In this document: positions 1 to 6,749 of the stretch, piece by piece | How the letters are laid out: every line of letters begins with the position of its first letter | Numbering within the stretch: position 1 is the first letter of the stretch | Origin: an uncultured Erysipelotrichaceae bacterium | GTDB taxonomy: Bacteria; Bacillota_I; Bacilli_A; Erysipelotrichales; Erysipelotrichaceae | Reading direction: 5' to 3' | Assembly: GCA_902782955.1 (NCBI GenBank) | Contig: CACZPD010000064.1 | Span: 1 to 8,501 of the forward strand | DNA: 8,501 nucleotides | Position numbers and translations under genes: made by a program | The notes under the pieces: model-generated | The model's input: only the letters and a program-made list of their open reading frames with translations | Told to the model about the DNA's origin: nothing | The model's database searches: none

Positions 1-2481
1 ATTGATCTTGTCAAACATCTCCCGGAACTGTTTCTTCATGACGGTATCCATTTCATCAATGGCCGCAAGTATCTTGTCCCTGCTCAGCGTCAGTTCCTCG
101 ATCTGCCCCTTCATGGTCTCATAACGGGTATTGACTTCCGTATATTCCTCAGGGGCATTCATGTTGACGTTACCGAGACGCTCGATATCGGAACGCAGCT
201 GGGCAACTTCCTCCCTGGCATTCTCTACCGTTTCGTGCGGTACGACTGTCAGCGCATATTCGTAAGTCATGCGGTATTCGGATGCCAGCCGGTTCAGGTT
301 GTTTTCTATTTTGGTTTCCAGCCTTCCCTGGTCAACACGGATCGCGTTTGCGCTTGCTTCCGCATAGGAAAGGTCTTTGCGCATCTGACGGATCTGTGCT
401 TCTTTTCTGTCCATATCCTGATTCAGGGTGATTCTTTCCTCACGCATGCCTTTGATATCGTTCGTGATCTCGTCACGGCGTGAATACGCGGTATTCAGGC
501 GCATGATCAGTTCCTGTGCGTGACTGTCATCGGTCCCTTCCTCTTCGGCATTTCCGGTCAGCGCAAGGTCACTGCGCAGCTTCTCGTATTTAGCCTGCTT
601 TGCTTCAAGTACAGGCTGAAGTCCGACGAGGGCGTATCTTTTCTGCTGGAGCGACTGGGAGATCTCTTCCCTTGCATGGACCGCAGCGTCATTGGCTTTC
701 TTGGCCAGAAGTACCTTTGCTTTCTGGGAATCCAGCTGTGCTGTGATATCGAATATTTCTTTTTTCAGTGTGACGATATTGGTATCATGTCTGGTCTTTC
801 CGCCGGTCATGGAACCGCCGCGGTGAATGACTTCACCGTTCAGCGTAACGATCTTGTACTGACGCTTTGTCAGGGCGGAGAGATTGTTGCCGCTTTCCAT
901 TGTATCGACTACAAGGACATTCTGCAGCAGGCTTTCGATAACGGGATCAAACTGCTTGTCACAGGTAATAAACTCTGAAGCAAGTCCAAGATATCCTTCC
1001 GTATTCTCGCATATGATCCTGTTTTCTCTGGACACATACCGGGGCGCGCATACTGTTACGGGCAGGAATGTCGCCCTTCCGCTCTGGTTTTTGGTCAGGA
1101 AACGGATCGCAGCACGGGCAGATTCTTCATCGGCAGTGACGATATTGTTCATCGCGCCGCCGAGCGCAGTCGAAACAGCATTTTCATAGCCTTTTTCTAC
1201 TGTGATCACCTGGCCGATAACACCGAGAATGCCATGCAGTGCATACCGGTTGTCCATAACTGCTCTGACACCTGCCTGGTTGTTGAAAGGATTCCTCATG
1301 AGCTGGTCTAGGACATTCTTCCTGTTTTCCAGTCCCTGCAGGATCGTAGAAGCCTGTTCGTATTCGGTCGTCCTGTCGATCATGACCTGGGCGGCGTTGC
1401 TCAGCTTTTCGCTCAGCAGAGTAATATCCCTGCTGATCTCATCATAGCGTTTCTGTCTGTCTTCATATTCGATCCTGGCTTCTTCCAGGAGGGATTTCAG
1501 CTCTTTTGCCTTTTCCGCGGTTGTACCGGTTTCGATGATGTATTTGCTGCGCTCATCCATCTCTGTTTTACGGGCTTCCAGTGCCTGTACATCATTGATG
1601 TTCCGCATCAGTTCATCCTGGAGTTTCGCGATCTGGAAATCAAGCTTCTGTATGGAAGCCCTTGCCTCACGCACCCTGGTCTCGGATACATTGATGTTTG
1701 TTTCGTACATCGTTGCTTTTGTTTCGATGTCAAACAGTGTATGTTTTGCGCTTTCGATATCTTCCGTAAGCCCCTTGATCTCGGAAACCAGCACGGAGAT
1801 TTCGATCTCTTCAAGACGTTTTTTCTTCTCCCGGTAAATCTCAGCTTTCCTGGCCTGTCTCTTCAGCGGGGAAACCTGCTTTTCCAGTTCCGCAAGAATA
1901 TCCTGGCAGCGTTCCAGATTGTTCCTGGTTCTTTCCAGACGGGAAAGAGATTCCATTTTCCGTTTCTTATATTTGGCAACACCTGCAGCCTCTTCAAAGA
2001 TACCGCGGCGCTCATATGGTTTCGCCTCCGCAAAGGAAATAACGTTACCCTGTGAAATGATGCTGAGGGAATCTTTACCGAGTCCCGTATCAAGGAACAG
2101 CTCCACGACATCACGAAGACGTACGTTTTTCTGGTTGATCAGATATTCCGCGTCTCCGGAGTCACGATACAGTTTTCTGGTGACTTCGATTTCATCAAGT
2201 TCGTTGTTCAGTATATGATTGGAATTATCAAAAACAAGCGTGACTTCAGCCATATTGACACGCCTTCTGTCTGCGCTGCCGGCGAAGATGACATCATTCA
2301 TCTTTTCACCGCGCATGCTTTTGGCGCTTTGCTCGCCGAGCACCCAGCGTACGGCATCCGCGATATTGGACTTGCCGCAGCCGTTCGGACCGACGACGCC
2401 GGTAACGGAATGATCGAATGAGATCACCGTTTTGTCCGCAAAGCTTTTGAATCCCTGCATTTCAATTCGTTTTAAAAACAT
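1..2481 (-). CDS. smc: Chromosome segregation/condensation ATPase SMC (3' end outside window)
   Basis: SMC is the ATPase of the bacterial condensin (with ScpA and ScpB) that compacts and separates newly replicated chromosomes. My translation gives 827 uninterrupted codons to the window edge. Residues 1-160 form the N-terminal head: the start MFLKRIEMQGFKSFADKT, Walker A GPNGCGKS at 31-38, an arginine at 57 in SAKSMRG, and the Q-loop in ISQGN at about 143-146. A coiled coil spans roughly 165-400. The hinge lies at about 402-561 and ends in GGSMTGG. The returning coil runs to about 775, followed by NVNMNAPEEY and IDEMDTVMKKQF, which precede the C-terminal head in this family. The signature motif and Walker B fall outside the window. 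The ATG start is preceded by AGGAG five bases upstream. The arms are roughly 100 residues shorter each than in Bacillus, so I infer a full length near 980-1000 rather than about 1190. The gene has its own promoter and follows a terminator. Confidence 0.97.
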   Translation of the reverse strand, partial: MFLKRIEMQGFKSFADKTVISFDHSVTGVVGPNGCGKSNIADAVRWVLGEQSAKSMRGEKMNDVIFAGSADRRRVNMAEVTLVFDNSNHILNNELDEIEVTRKLYRDSGDAEYLINQKNVRLRDVVELFLDTGLGKDSLSIISQGNVISFAEAKPYERRGIFEEAAGVAKYKKRKMESLSRLERTRNNLERCQDILAELEKQVSPLKRQARKAEIYREKKKRLEEIEISVLVSEIKGLTEDIESAKHTLFDIETKATMYETNINVSETRVREARASIQKLDFQIAKLQDELMRNINDVQALEARKTEMDERSKYIIETGTTAEKAKELKSLLEEARIEYEDRQKRYDEISRDITLLSEKLSNAAQVMIDRTTEYEQASTILQGLENRKNVLDQLMRNPFNNQAGVRAVMDNRYALHGILGVIGQVITVEKGYENAVSTALGGAMNNIVTADEESARAAIRFLTKNQSGRATFLPVTVCAPRYVSRENRIICENTEGYLGLASEFITCDKQFDPVIESLLQNVLVVDTMESGNNLSALTKRQYKIVTLNGEVIHRGGSMTGGKTRHDTNIVTLKKEIFDITAQLDSQKAKVLLAKKANDAAVHAREEISQSLQQKRYALVGLQPVLEAKQAKYEKLRSDLALTGNAEEEGTDDSHAQELIMRLNTAYSRRDEITNDIKGMREERITLNQDMDRKEAQIRQMRKDLSYAEASANAIRVDQGRLETKIENNLNRLASEYRMTYEYALTVVPHETVENAREEVAQLRSDIERLGNVNMNAPEEYTEVNTRYETMKGQIEELTLSRDKILAAIDEMDTVMKKQFREMFDKIN

Positions 2482-2483
2482 AA

Positions 2484-2490
2484 GCTCTCC
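2484..2490 (-). promoter_or_regulatory. Ribosome binding site of smc
   Basis: Minus-strand GGAGAGC, within GCAGGAGAGCTT, lies directly before the ATG at 2481. The AGGAG core is five bases from the start codon. This supports the ATG at 2481, which also gives the conserved SMC N-terminus. Confidence 0.75.
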
Positions 2491-2501
2491 TGCATCAAAA
2501 A

Positions 2502-2510
2502 ATTATATCA
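2502..2510 (-). promoter_or_regulatory. Extended -10 promoter for smc
   Basis: Read on the minus strand, this is TGATATAAT, a perfect TATAAT box with the upstream TGn of an extended -10 element. At a 17-bp spacer the -35 hexamer is TTTCTA (2525-2530), a poor match to TTGACA, which fits an extended -10 promoter. Transcription would start near 2495, leaving a leader of only about 13 nt that contains just the ribosome binding site. An intrinsic terminator lies immediately upstream, so smc needs a promoter here. No start site was measured; this rests on sequence alone. Confidence 0.72.
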
Positions 2511-2627
2511 AAAATAGCCCATATTAGAAAGAACGGAGAGCATGTGTTCACTATAAAAATAAGCCTGAACTGCCTTTCCGTGTATTATCCTCCGGTTATT
2601 CTGCGCGGAAGCCGGTCATACTCCGGG
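2511..2627. other. Short intergenic stretch between the mscL terminator and the smc promoter
   Basis: This gap holds no gene that I can support. Plus-strand frames here lack a convincing start or ribosome binding site. Three CCGG tetramers occur at 2592-2595, 2612-2615 and 2623-2626. They could pair as very short hairpins but show no clear symmetry as an operator. The stretch is listed so the reader knows it was examined. Confidence 0.5.
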
Positions 2628-2655
2628 AAAAAGAAAAAAGCGGATTTCTCCGCTT
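2628..2655 (-). terminator. Rho-independent terminator after mscL
   Basis: On the minus strand a perfect 7-bp stem, AAGCGGA paired with TCCGCTT, encloses a GAAA tetraloop. It is followed by a U-rich tail (TTTTCTTTTT in DNA, partly shared with the stem end). It begins nine bases after the mscL stop codon and should end the comEC-to-mscL transcript. The plus strand lacks a T-tract after the hairpin, so it is directional. Confidence 0.9.
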
Positions 2656-2663
2656 GTTTCGGA

Positions 2664-3062
2664 TTACTTTTCTTTCTTGAGAAGTTCGACGATCTGTTCG
2701 AGAGCGAGCAGTTCATCACTCTTCTTCGGCTCCGGTTCCGGTGCCGGTTCTTCCTTCTTGGCAACTGCGTCTTTCATCTTGTTGGCTGCCTTCAGGATCA
2801 TGAAGAGTACGAATGCAGTAATGATGAAGTTAATGATTGCTGTGATCACAGCGCCCCAGTTCAGAACCTGGCCAGTATCGCCGAGTTTTGTGACCAGACC
2901 GACTTCCGTTCCACCGAGACATGCAATCAGAGGATTGATGATGTTTTCTGTCAGAGCGCCTACGATTCCGGTGAACAGACCGGCAACGATAACACCAACT
3001 GCCATGTCGAGCACATTTCCCCTCAGTGCAAAAGCCTTAAATTCTTCCAGTAATTTCTTCAT
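2664..3062 (-). CDS. mscL: Large-conductance mechanosensitive channel MscL
   Basis: MscL is a homopentameric membrane pore that opens when membrane tension rises and vents solutes during hypo-osmotic shock. The 132-residue protein is close to the usual 120-150. Visible in order: an amphipathic N-terminal helix (MKKLLEEFKAFALRGNVLDM), TM1 at about 17-44 (AVGVIVAGLFTGIVGAL), the short extracellular loop, TM2 at about 68-92 (WGAVITAIINFIITAFVLFMIL), a proline/glutamate linker (PAPEPEPK, about 106-113) and a C-terminal helix (LLALEQIVELL) of the cytoplasmic bundle. I chose the ATG at 3062 because it gives the conserved MscL N-terminus. A frame extension to an ATG at 3104 adds 14 basic residues (starting MKQIKRKG) with no ribosome binding site. 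The start lies 26 nt inside the preceding U32 gene and its own Shine-Dalgarno sequence is weak (AAGAAG), suggesting translational coupling. It is the last gene before the terminator. Confidence 0.95.
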   Translation of the reverse strand: MKKLLEEFKAFALRGNVLDMAVGVIVAGLFTGIVGALTENIINPLIACLGGTEVGLVTKLGDTGQVLNWGAVITAIINFIITAFVLFMILKAANKMKDAVAKKEEPAPEPEPKKSDELLALEQIVELLKKEK

Positions 3063-5178
3063 AAGCTTCTTTTTGAATATCCCCTTTCTCTTGATCTGTT
3101 TCATCCGTGAAGATCAGATAGCTTCCCCAGCAATATGGATTTGTTTTATGGGAAGCTTCCGGCTCCAGAAGTGAAACGATACCATTATTATAAATCACAG
3201 GATACTTTTGTCCATGATAATCTCTGACAGCCTTTGCATTTCCTTTTGGAATAAAACCCTGTTTGATGTACATCATGGTCCTTCTGCCGTAAACAAATTT
3301 GTAGGTTGTGGGGATAAAACCGTATCGCATATGGAACGCGTCAACAGCGCGCAGGATGGCATCATCGCTGATCTCACTGCTGAAAATGACCGCGTTCATT
3401 CCTTTTGAAATAAAATAGGCAAGCGCATAGGAATTGCATACATTAAGTGTCATGCCGGCAATGCATTTTTCATGACTCCCGTACATGTCACCCATCTCGC
3501 TGCAGATGCATTTACTGTATTCCCCGCGGTTCCGCAGATTCTCATTGACAACCGGAAGGATTGTATAAAAGTTCTCCTGAGCCGGATCATCGATGAGTAT
3601 ACGGTCACTGATCACATCCGGTTCATGCAGGATCTCAAAATCCGGTGATTTCGGGCTGCGTATGTATCGCTTTGCCCGGATGTCCGCCAGTTGTTCCAGC
3701 GCATTTCTTCTTACCGCATTGACTTCGCGCATCGGCAGGAAGAACGGGTCGGAATCTCCGCTGAAGGATGTTACGGAAAAAGGTGTATCCCCTGTTTTCC
3801 GGAGGTTTTCCTCGATTCGTTCTGTTGAAAGCGGCGCTTTCTGCGGAATGCTGCATTCGATATCTGACTGGACCGTCACCTGCCGTTCTCCGTCGGAAAC
3901 CGTAAGCAGGAACGGACTGCCCGGAAATGCCGCATAATGCATGGATACAGGAATGGAATACTTTTTTCCGTCAATTTCCGAACGGATCCTGTCCATCAGT
4001 TTCTGATCTGTTGTTTTGCGCAGGATATCCCCGGCAGCGGGAACATTTTCATCCTTGAATTCAAATCGGATCACATCTCCCGGTTTGGCACTCTGGACGA
4101 ACTTCCCGTCTTTTTTCATCCTCAGCGCGGAAAGACCTATATCTTCAGGTTCATGAAGGATACGGAGTCCGTCATTCTGCATGACAGTCTCTGTCATCCG
4201 TACAAGCGCGCTGTTTTTTCTTCCTTCGAGAACAACACCTGCCTCAACACCCATATGATTCGGCCGTTCCGGATTCATTCTCTTTTCAATGGACTGATGG
4301 AACAGATGTCCATAGGTAAATCCCCTGTGAAACAGCAGCTGCAGTTCTTTCAGACGTTTTTTTGATACATAGTAAGGTTTTCCCGCGTAATACGCATCGA
4401 TCGCTTCACGGAATGTTCTGACAGCCAGGTAGACATATTCAGGACGTTTCATACGGCCTTCGATCTTCAGACTCGCTACACCGCAGTCGAGCAGCTCCGG
4501 CAGACGGTCAATGATATTCAGATCCCGCGGCGAGAGAATATAATCCCCTTCCGGAAACCTTCCCCCTTCTTCCGGATAATACCGCATGCGGCAGTACTGG
4601 GCGCAAAGTCCTTTGTTGGCAGAACGGTTTTTCATTACGCTGCTCATCAGGCACTGCCCGCTGTAGGAAATGCATAACGCACCGTATGCGAATACTTCGA
4701 TCTCCATGCCTGTCTCACAGGCTTCACGGATGATTTCAAGCGGTGTTTCCCGGGCCATGACAACACGCGAAGCACCTTCTTTCTGCATCCACTTCACGCC
4801 GGCAATGTTATGTATGTGCATCTGGGTGGAACAGTGCACGGGCATTTCCGGATAACACATGCGGATATAATGAAAAAGGCCGGGATCCTGTACCAGGATG
4901 CCGTCAACGTCATTTTCGTACAGGAACGCGACTTCTTTTTTGACATTTTCGATTTCCGTTTCTGTATACAGCGTATTCAGCGTCACATAGATCCGCATAT
5001 CCCGGATATGGCAGAACCGGATCGCTTCCAGAAACTCCTCATGCGAAAAATTACCGGCAAATGCCCGGGCTGAAAACTGGTTCAGTCCCAGATAAACAGC
5101 GTCAGCGCCGGCTGCGGCAGCTGCCTTCAGAGATTCCATATTGCCCGCAGGCGCGAGCAGTTCTGTTTTATGTTTCAT
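3037..5178 (-). CDS. U32 family protein with DUF3656, RlhA-like RNA hydroxylation enzyme
   Basis: U32 proteins were first called collagenase-like peptidases. Characterised bacterial members (RlhA, TrhP) instead take part in hydroxylating 23S rRNA or tRNA wobble uridine, using iron-sulfur chemistry. The 713-residue protein starts with the typical TELLAPAGNMESLKAAAAAGADAVYLG-like opening. It carries the U32 signature at about 161-196 (EVFAYGALC, SGQC, NKGLCAQYC) with four cysteines at 169, 176, 192 and 196, suited to an Fe-S cluster. ASLKIEGRMKRPEYV follows near 235-250, then a DUF3656-type region around 390-500 (APLSTERIEENLRKTG, LPMREVNAVRRNAL). Residues 575-670 look like a further U32-type segment (LNVCNSYALAYF, YGRRTMMYIKQGF). 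Architecture favours an RlhA-type rRNA enzyme over TrhP, but the substrate is inferred. The ATG at 5178 has AGGGAG seven bases upstream and overlaps the preceding gene by 11 nt; the 3' end overlaps mscL. Confidence 0.9.
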   Translation of the reverse strand: MKHKTELLAPAGNMESLKAAAAAGADAVYLGLNQFSARAFAGNFSHEEFLEAIRFCHIRDMRIYVTLNTLYTETEIENVKKEVAFLYENDVDGILVQDPGLFHYIRMCYPEMPVHCSTQMHIHNIAGVKWMQKEGASRVVMARETPLEIIREACETGMEIEVFAYGALCISYSGQCLMSSVMKNRSANKGLCAQYCRMRYYPEEGGRFPEGDYILSPRDLNIIDRLPELLDCGVASLKIEGRMKRPEYVYLAVRTFREAIDAYYAGKPYYVSKKRLKELQLLFHRGFTYGHLFHQSIEKRMNPERPNHMGVEAGVVLEGRKNSALVRMTETVMQNDGLRILHEPEDIGLSALRMKKDGKFVQSAKPGDVIRFEFKDENVPAAGDILRKTTDQKLMDRIRSEIDGKKYSIPVSMHYAAFPGSPFLLTVSDGERQVTVQSDIECSIPQKAPLSTERIEENLRKTGDTPFSVTSFSGDSDPFFLPMREVNAVRRNALEQLADIRAKRYIRSPKSPDFEILHEPDVISDRILIDDPAQENFYTILPVVNENLRNRGEYSKCICSEMGDMYGSHEKCIAGMTLNVCNSYALAYFISKGMNAVIFSSEISDDAILRAVDAFHMRYGFIPTTYKFVYGRRTMMYIKQGFIPKGNAKAVRDYHGQKYPVIYNNGIVSLLEPEASHKTNPYCWGSYLIFTDETDQEKGDIQKEAYEEITGRI

Positions 5179-5647
5179 CTGTGTACTCCCTGATCATTCT
5201 GTATTGATCACACAGGACTTCAAAGGACATACGGGCATTCGCTCCGGATGTGCTCGGAAGCGCGGTATGCGGAAATGTATCGCCGAAATGTCTCCGGTAC
5301 AGATCCGCGGCTTTTCCACCGGTCGTGAAGATCATACGGATCTCCGTCTTTGGCATCAGACTTTCGATATCGTTATATGTGATATCCCTGATGGAAGCGT
5401 CATAGGATTTTTCGATCATGCAGGATGCGATGACATCCCATAAAGCAATATGATGATTTTTCAAAAACGATAATTTGTCCGCCGCAGAATCTTCAAAGAT
5501 ATTCTCCATCACCCGCCAGAAACGGTTCGCGGGATTGGCGTAATACATATTGTTTTTCCGTGAGACGACGGAAGGAAAACTGCCGAGGATCAGCACGCGT
5601 GAATCGGGAAACCAGATCGGCTCCAGTTCATGTACTTCCCGTTTCAT
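5168..5647 (-). CDS. DNA-deoxyinosine (hypoxanthine-DNA) glycosylase, UDG superfamily family 6
   Basis: This family excises hypoxanthine, the product of adenine deamination, from DNA and so starts base excision repair in the cytoplasm. The 159-residue length is typical. Motif 1 is ILGSFPSVVS at about 20-29, followed by YYANPANRFW at 35-44. The asparagine at 41 sits in the family's conserved P-x-N-x-F-W and is the likely active-site residue. Motif 2 is LPSTSGANA at 130-138, where the usual form as I recall it is LPSTSPANA. The ATG overlaps the holA stop as ATGA, and GGAG lies four bases upstream of the start. The gene's 3' end overlaps the U32 start by 11 nt. Position between a polymerase subunit and an RNA-modification gene fits a maintenance role. 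A mismatch-specific uracil glycosylase is the nearest alternative, but the GSFPS and LPSTS motifs favour family 6. Confidence 0.9.
   Translation of the reverse strand: MKREVHELEPIWFPDSRVLILGSFPSVVSRKNNMYYANPANRFWRVMENIFEDSAADKLSFLKNHHIALWDVIASCMIEKSYDASIRDITYNDIESLMPKTEIRMIFTTGGKAADLYRRHFGDTFPHTALPSTSGANARMSFEVLCDQYRMIREYTDET
5171..5195 (-). promoter_or_regulatory. Coupled start of the U32 gene: ribosome binding site inside the glycosylase gene
   Basis: The sequence AGGGAG, followed by seven bases and ATG, lies within the last codons of the glycosylase gene. It fixes the U32 start at 5178 and means ribosomes leaving the upstream gene terminate 11 nt past the next start, a standard coupling arrangement. 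Confidence 0.65.
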
Positions 5648-6669
5648 TCCGCTCCGGATCCTTTCCTTTTCTGGTTTCCGCCGTTCCTGAGAAGAAACTG
5701 TTCAAAGGCGAGACGTACGTCCAGTTTCCCTTTTTTTGCATTCTGTTCAATATCCGCCAGTTCGTTCAGGTAGGAAAGCAAGGTGTGTGATGTGATCCCG
5801 TAGCAGCTTTCCAGATTCTTTCTGACCGGGTATTCCTTTGACCGCAGCCTCACCGCGATCATCTTTTCATTCAATCCGGTTTCATAAAGCTTCAGACAGT
5901 TATACAGCGTCCTGAGTCTTGCGGAGAGCAGGACGATCATTCCGATTTCGTCGTATCCCGCATTTTTCATTTCATCTTTGGAACGGATAATAGATGTGAT
6001 ATCACCGGAAATGAAGGCATTGCTCATTTTAAAGATGTTTACTTCCGGATCCTGGGGAATCAGATGCTCGATGTCATTGACGTCGAGTTCCGTTTTTCCG
6101 TACAGCTGGATCTTTTCAAGCGCATTGTTCAGAAGCAGGGAATTGCTGTTGACGCGGAGCAGGAGCTCCTTCCTTGCGTTCCTGTCCAGTTTCAGACCGT
6201 TGTTCCGGATCTCCTTGTCCAGATAATCTTCAAATTCCCATGGTTTCAGCGGAATGAAATTCTGTATGACAGCTTTGTATTTTTCGAGCATCTTGTATTC
6301 TTTTTTCCGCTTGTCCGCATCAAAACAATGACAGTAGAAAATCAGAAGCGTATTGGGATTCGGACTGCGCAGATACTGTTCGATTCTGGACAGCCGGTAT
6401 TCACGCGCCTTGTCGGATTCTTTTCCTTTCGCGGCAGGATTCAGGAAAAACGGTTCTTTGACGATAACTGCTTTTTTCCCTTCATCAAACAAAGAAAAGG
6501 AATCACACTCATACAGCACGGCATCGGTGGAGAATGTTTTCACATCAGATGCGTCATATACGGATGTGCGTGCTTTTTCGATTTCATTTTTATCCAGAAG
6601 ATACTGCAGGGCTTTTTCCTGACGGTAAACTTCTGTTCCGCTGAAAAGATAAGTATTCATCTTATCCAT
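5644..6669 (-). CDS. holA: DNA polymerase III delta subunit (clamp loader)
   Basis: The delta subunit of the clamp loader opens the beta sliding clamp so it can be placed on primed DNA. The 341-residue length is typical. Visible features are the N-terminal strand and P-loop-like remnant (TYLFSGTEVYRQEKALQYLL, about 6-25), which in delta is not a working ATPase; the SLF clamp-binding element at 59-61 within SFSLFDEGKKAVIV, matching the SLF of E. coli delta; the domain II region with FIPLKPWEFEDYL at about 138-150; and a helical C-terminal collar domain from about 211 (NIFKMSNAFISGD) to the end (KLDVRLAFEQFLL). The ATG at 6669 has GGAAAG nine bases upstream; a second ATG three codons in (6660) is a possible start. 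The start shares a base with the stop of the small upstream frame (TAATG), and the stop overlaps the glycosylase start (ATGA). The S20 gene rpsT, which commonly follows holA in Firmicutes, is absent here. Confidence 0.95.
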   Translation of the reverse strand: MDKMNTYLFSGTEVYRQEKALQYLLDKNEIEKARTSVYDASDVKTFSTDAVLYECDSFSLFDEGKKAVIVKEPFFLNPAAKGKESDKAREYRLSRIEQYLRSPNPNTLLIFYCHCFDADKRKKEYKMLEKYKAVIQNFIPLKPWEFEDYLDKEIRNNGLKLDRNARKELLLRVNSNSLLLNNALEKIQLYGKTELDVNDIEHLIPQDPEVNIFKMSNAFISGDITSIIRSKDEMKNAGYDEIGMIVLLSARLRTLYNCLKLYETGLNEKMIAVRLRSKEYPVRKNLESCYGITSHTLLSYLNELADIEQNAKKGKLDVRLAFEQFLLRNGGNQKRKGSGAE

Positions 6670-6749
6670 TATAACAATCTTTCCGGTTTTTTCAGAAAGA
6701 ACGTTCCTTTATCATCAGTATGGATATATTCCGGCATTGCTGTTTTCAT
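6669..6749 (-). CDS. Possible 26-residue peptide or coupling leader between comEC and holA
   Basis: An open frame of 26 codons plus TAA fills the comEC-holA gap exactly. Its ATG shares one base with the comEC stop (TAATG), and its TAA shares one base with the holA start (TAATG). The peptide begins MKTAMPEYIHTDD and ends FFLKKPERLL; it is hydrophilic and has no signal peptide or membrane segment. I recognise no family. It is not YqzM, the small protein found at this position in Bacillus subtilis, judging by its composition. No good ribosome binding site precedes it, so translation would depend on ribosomes finishing comEC and re-initiating. It may be a genuine micro-protein or only a bridge that keeps ribosomes on the message up to holA. 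Chance openness over 26 codons is quite possible, hence the modest confidence; the fit at both ends is the main support. Confidence 0.42.
   Translation of the reverse strand: MKTAMPEYIHTDDKGTFFLKKPERLL

Noticed and set aside
520..978. 152-residue plus-strand open frame opposite smc
   Set aside because: This is the complement of the SMC hinge and coil. It shows no motif or start signal.
1608..1814. 68-residue minus-strand frame inside smc, and a similar 83-residue one at 1863-2114
   Set aside because: Both are out of frame with smc, which is intact across the region. They have no family resemblance or ribosome binding site and are arginine/serine-rich like frame-shifted coil sequence.
2592..2626. 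Three CCGG tetramers as a possible operator or hairpin
   Set aside because: The paired arms are only four bases, spacing is irregular and TCCGG is frequent throughout the window.
2544..3053. 169- and 165-residue plus-strand open frames opposite mscL
   Set aside because: These are antisense to an unmistakable MscL. Overlapping shadow frames are expected here.
3063..3104. Longer MscL start at 3104
   Set aside because: It would add 14 basic residues not typical of MscL, has no Shine-Dalgarno sequence, and sits deeper inside the U32 gene.
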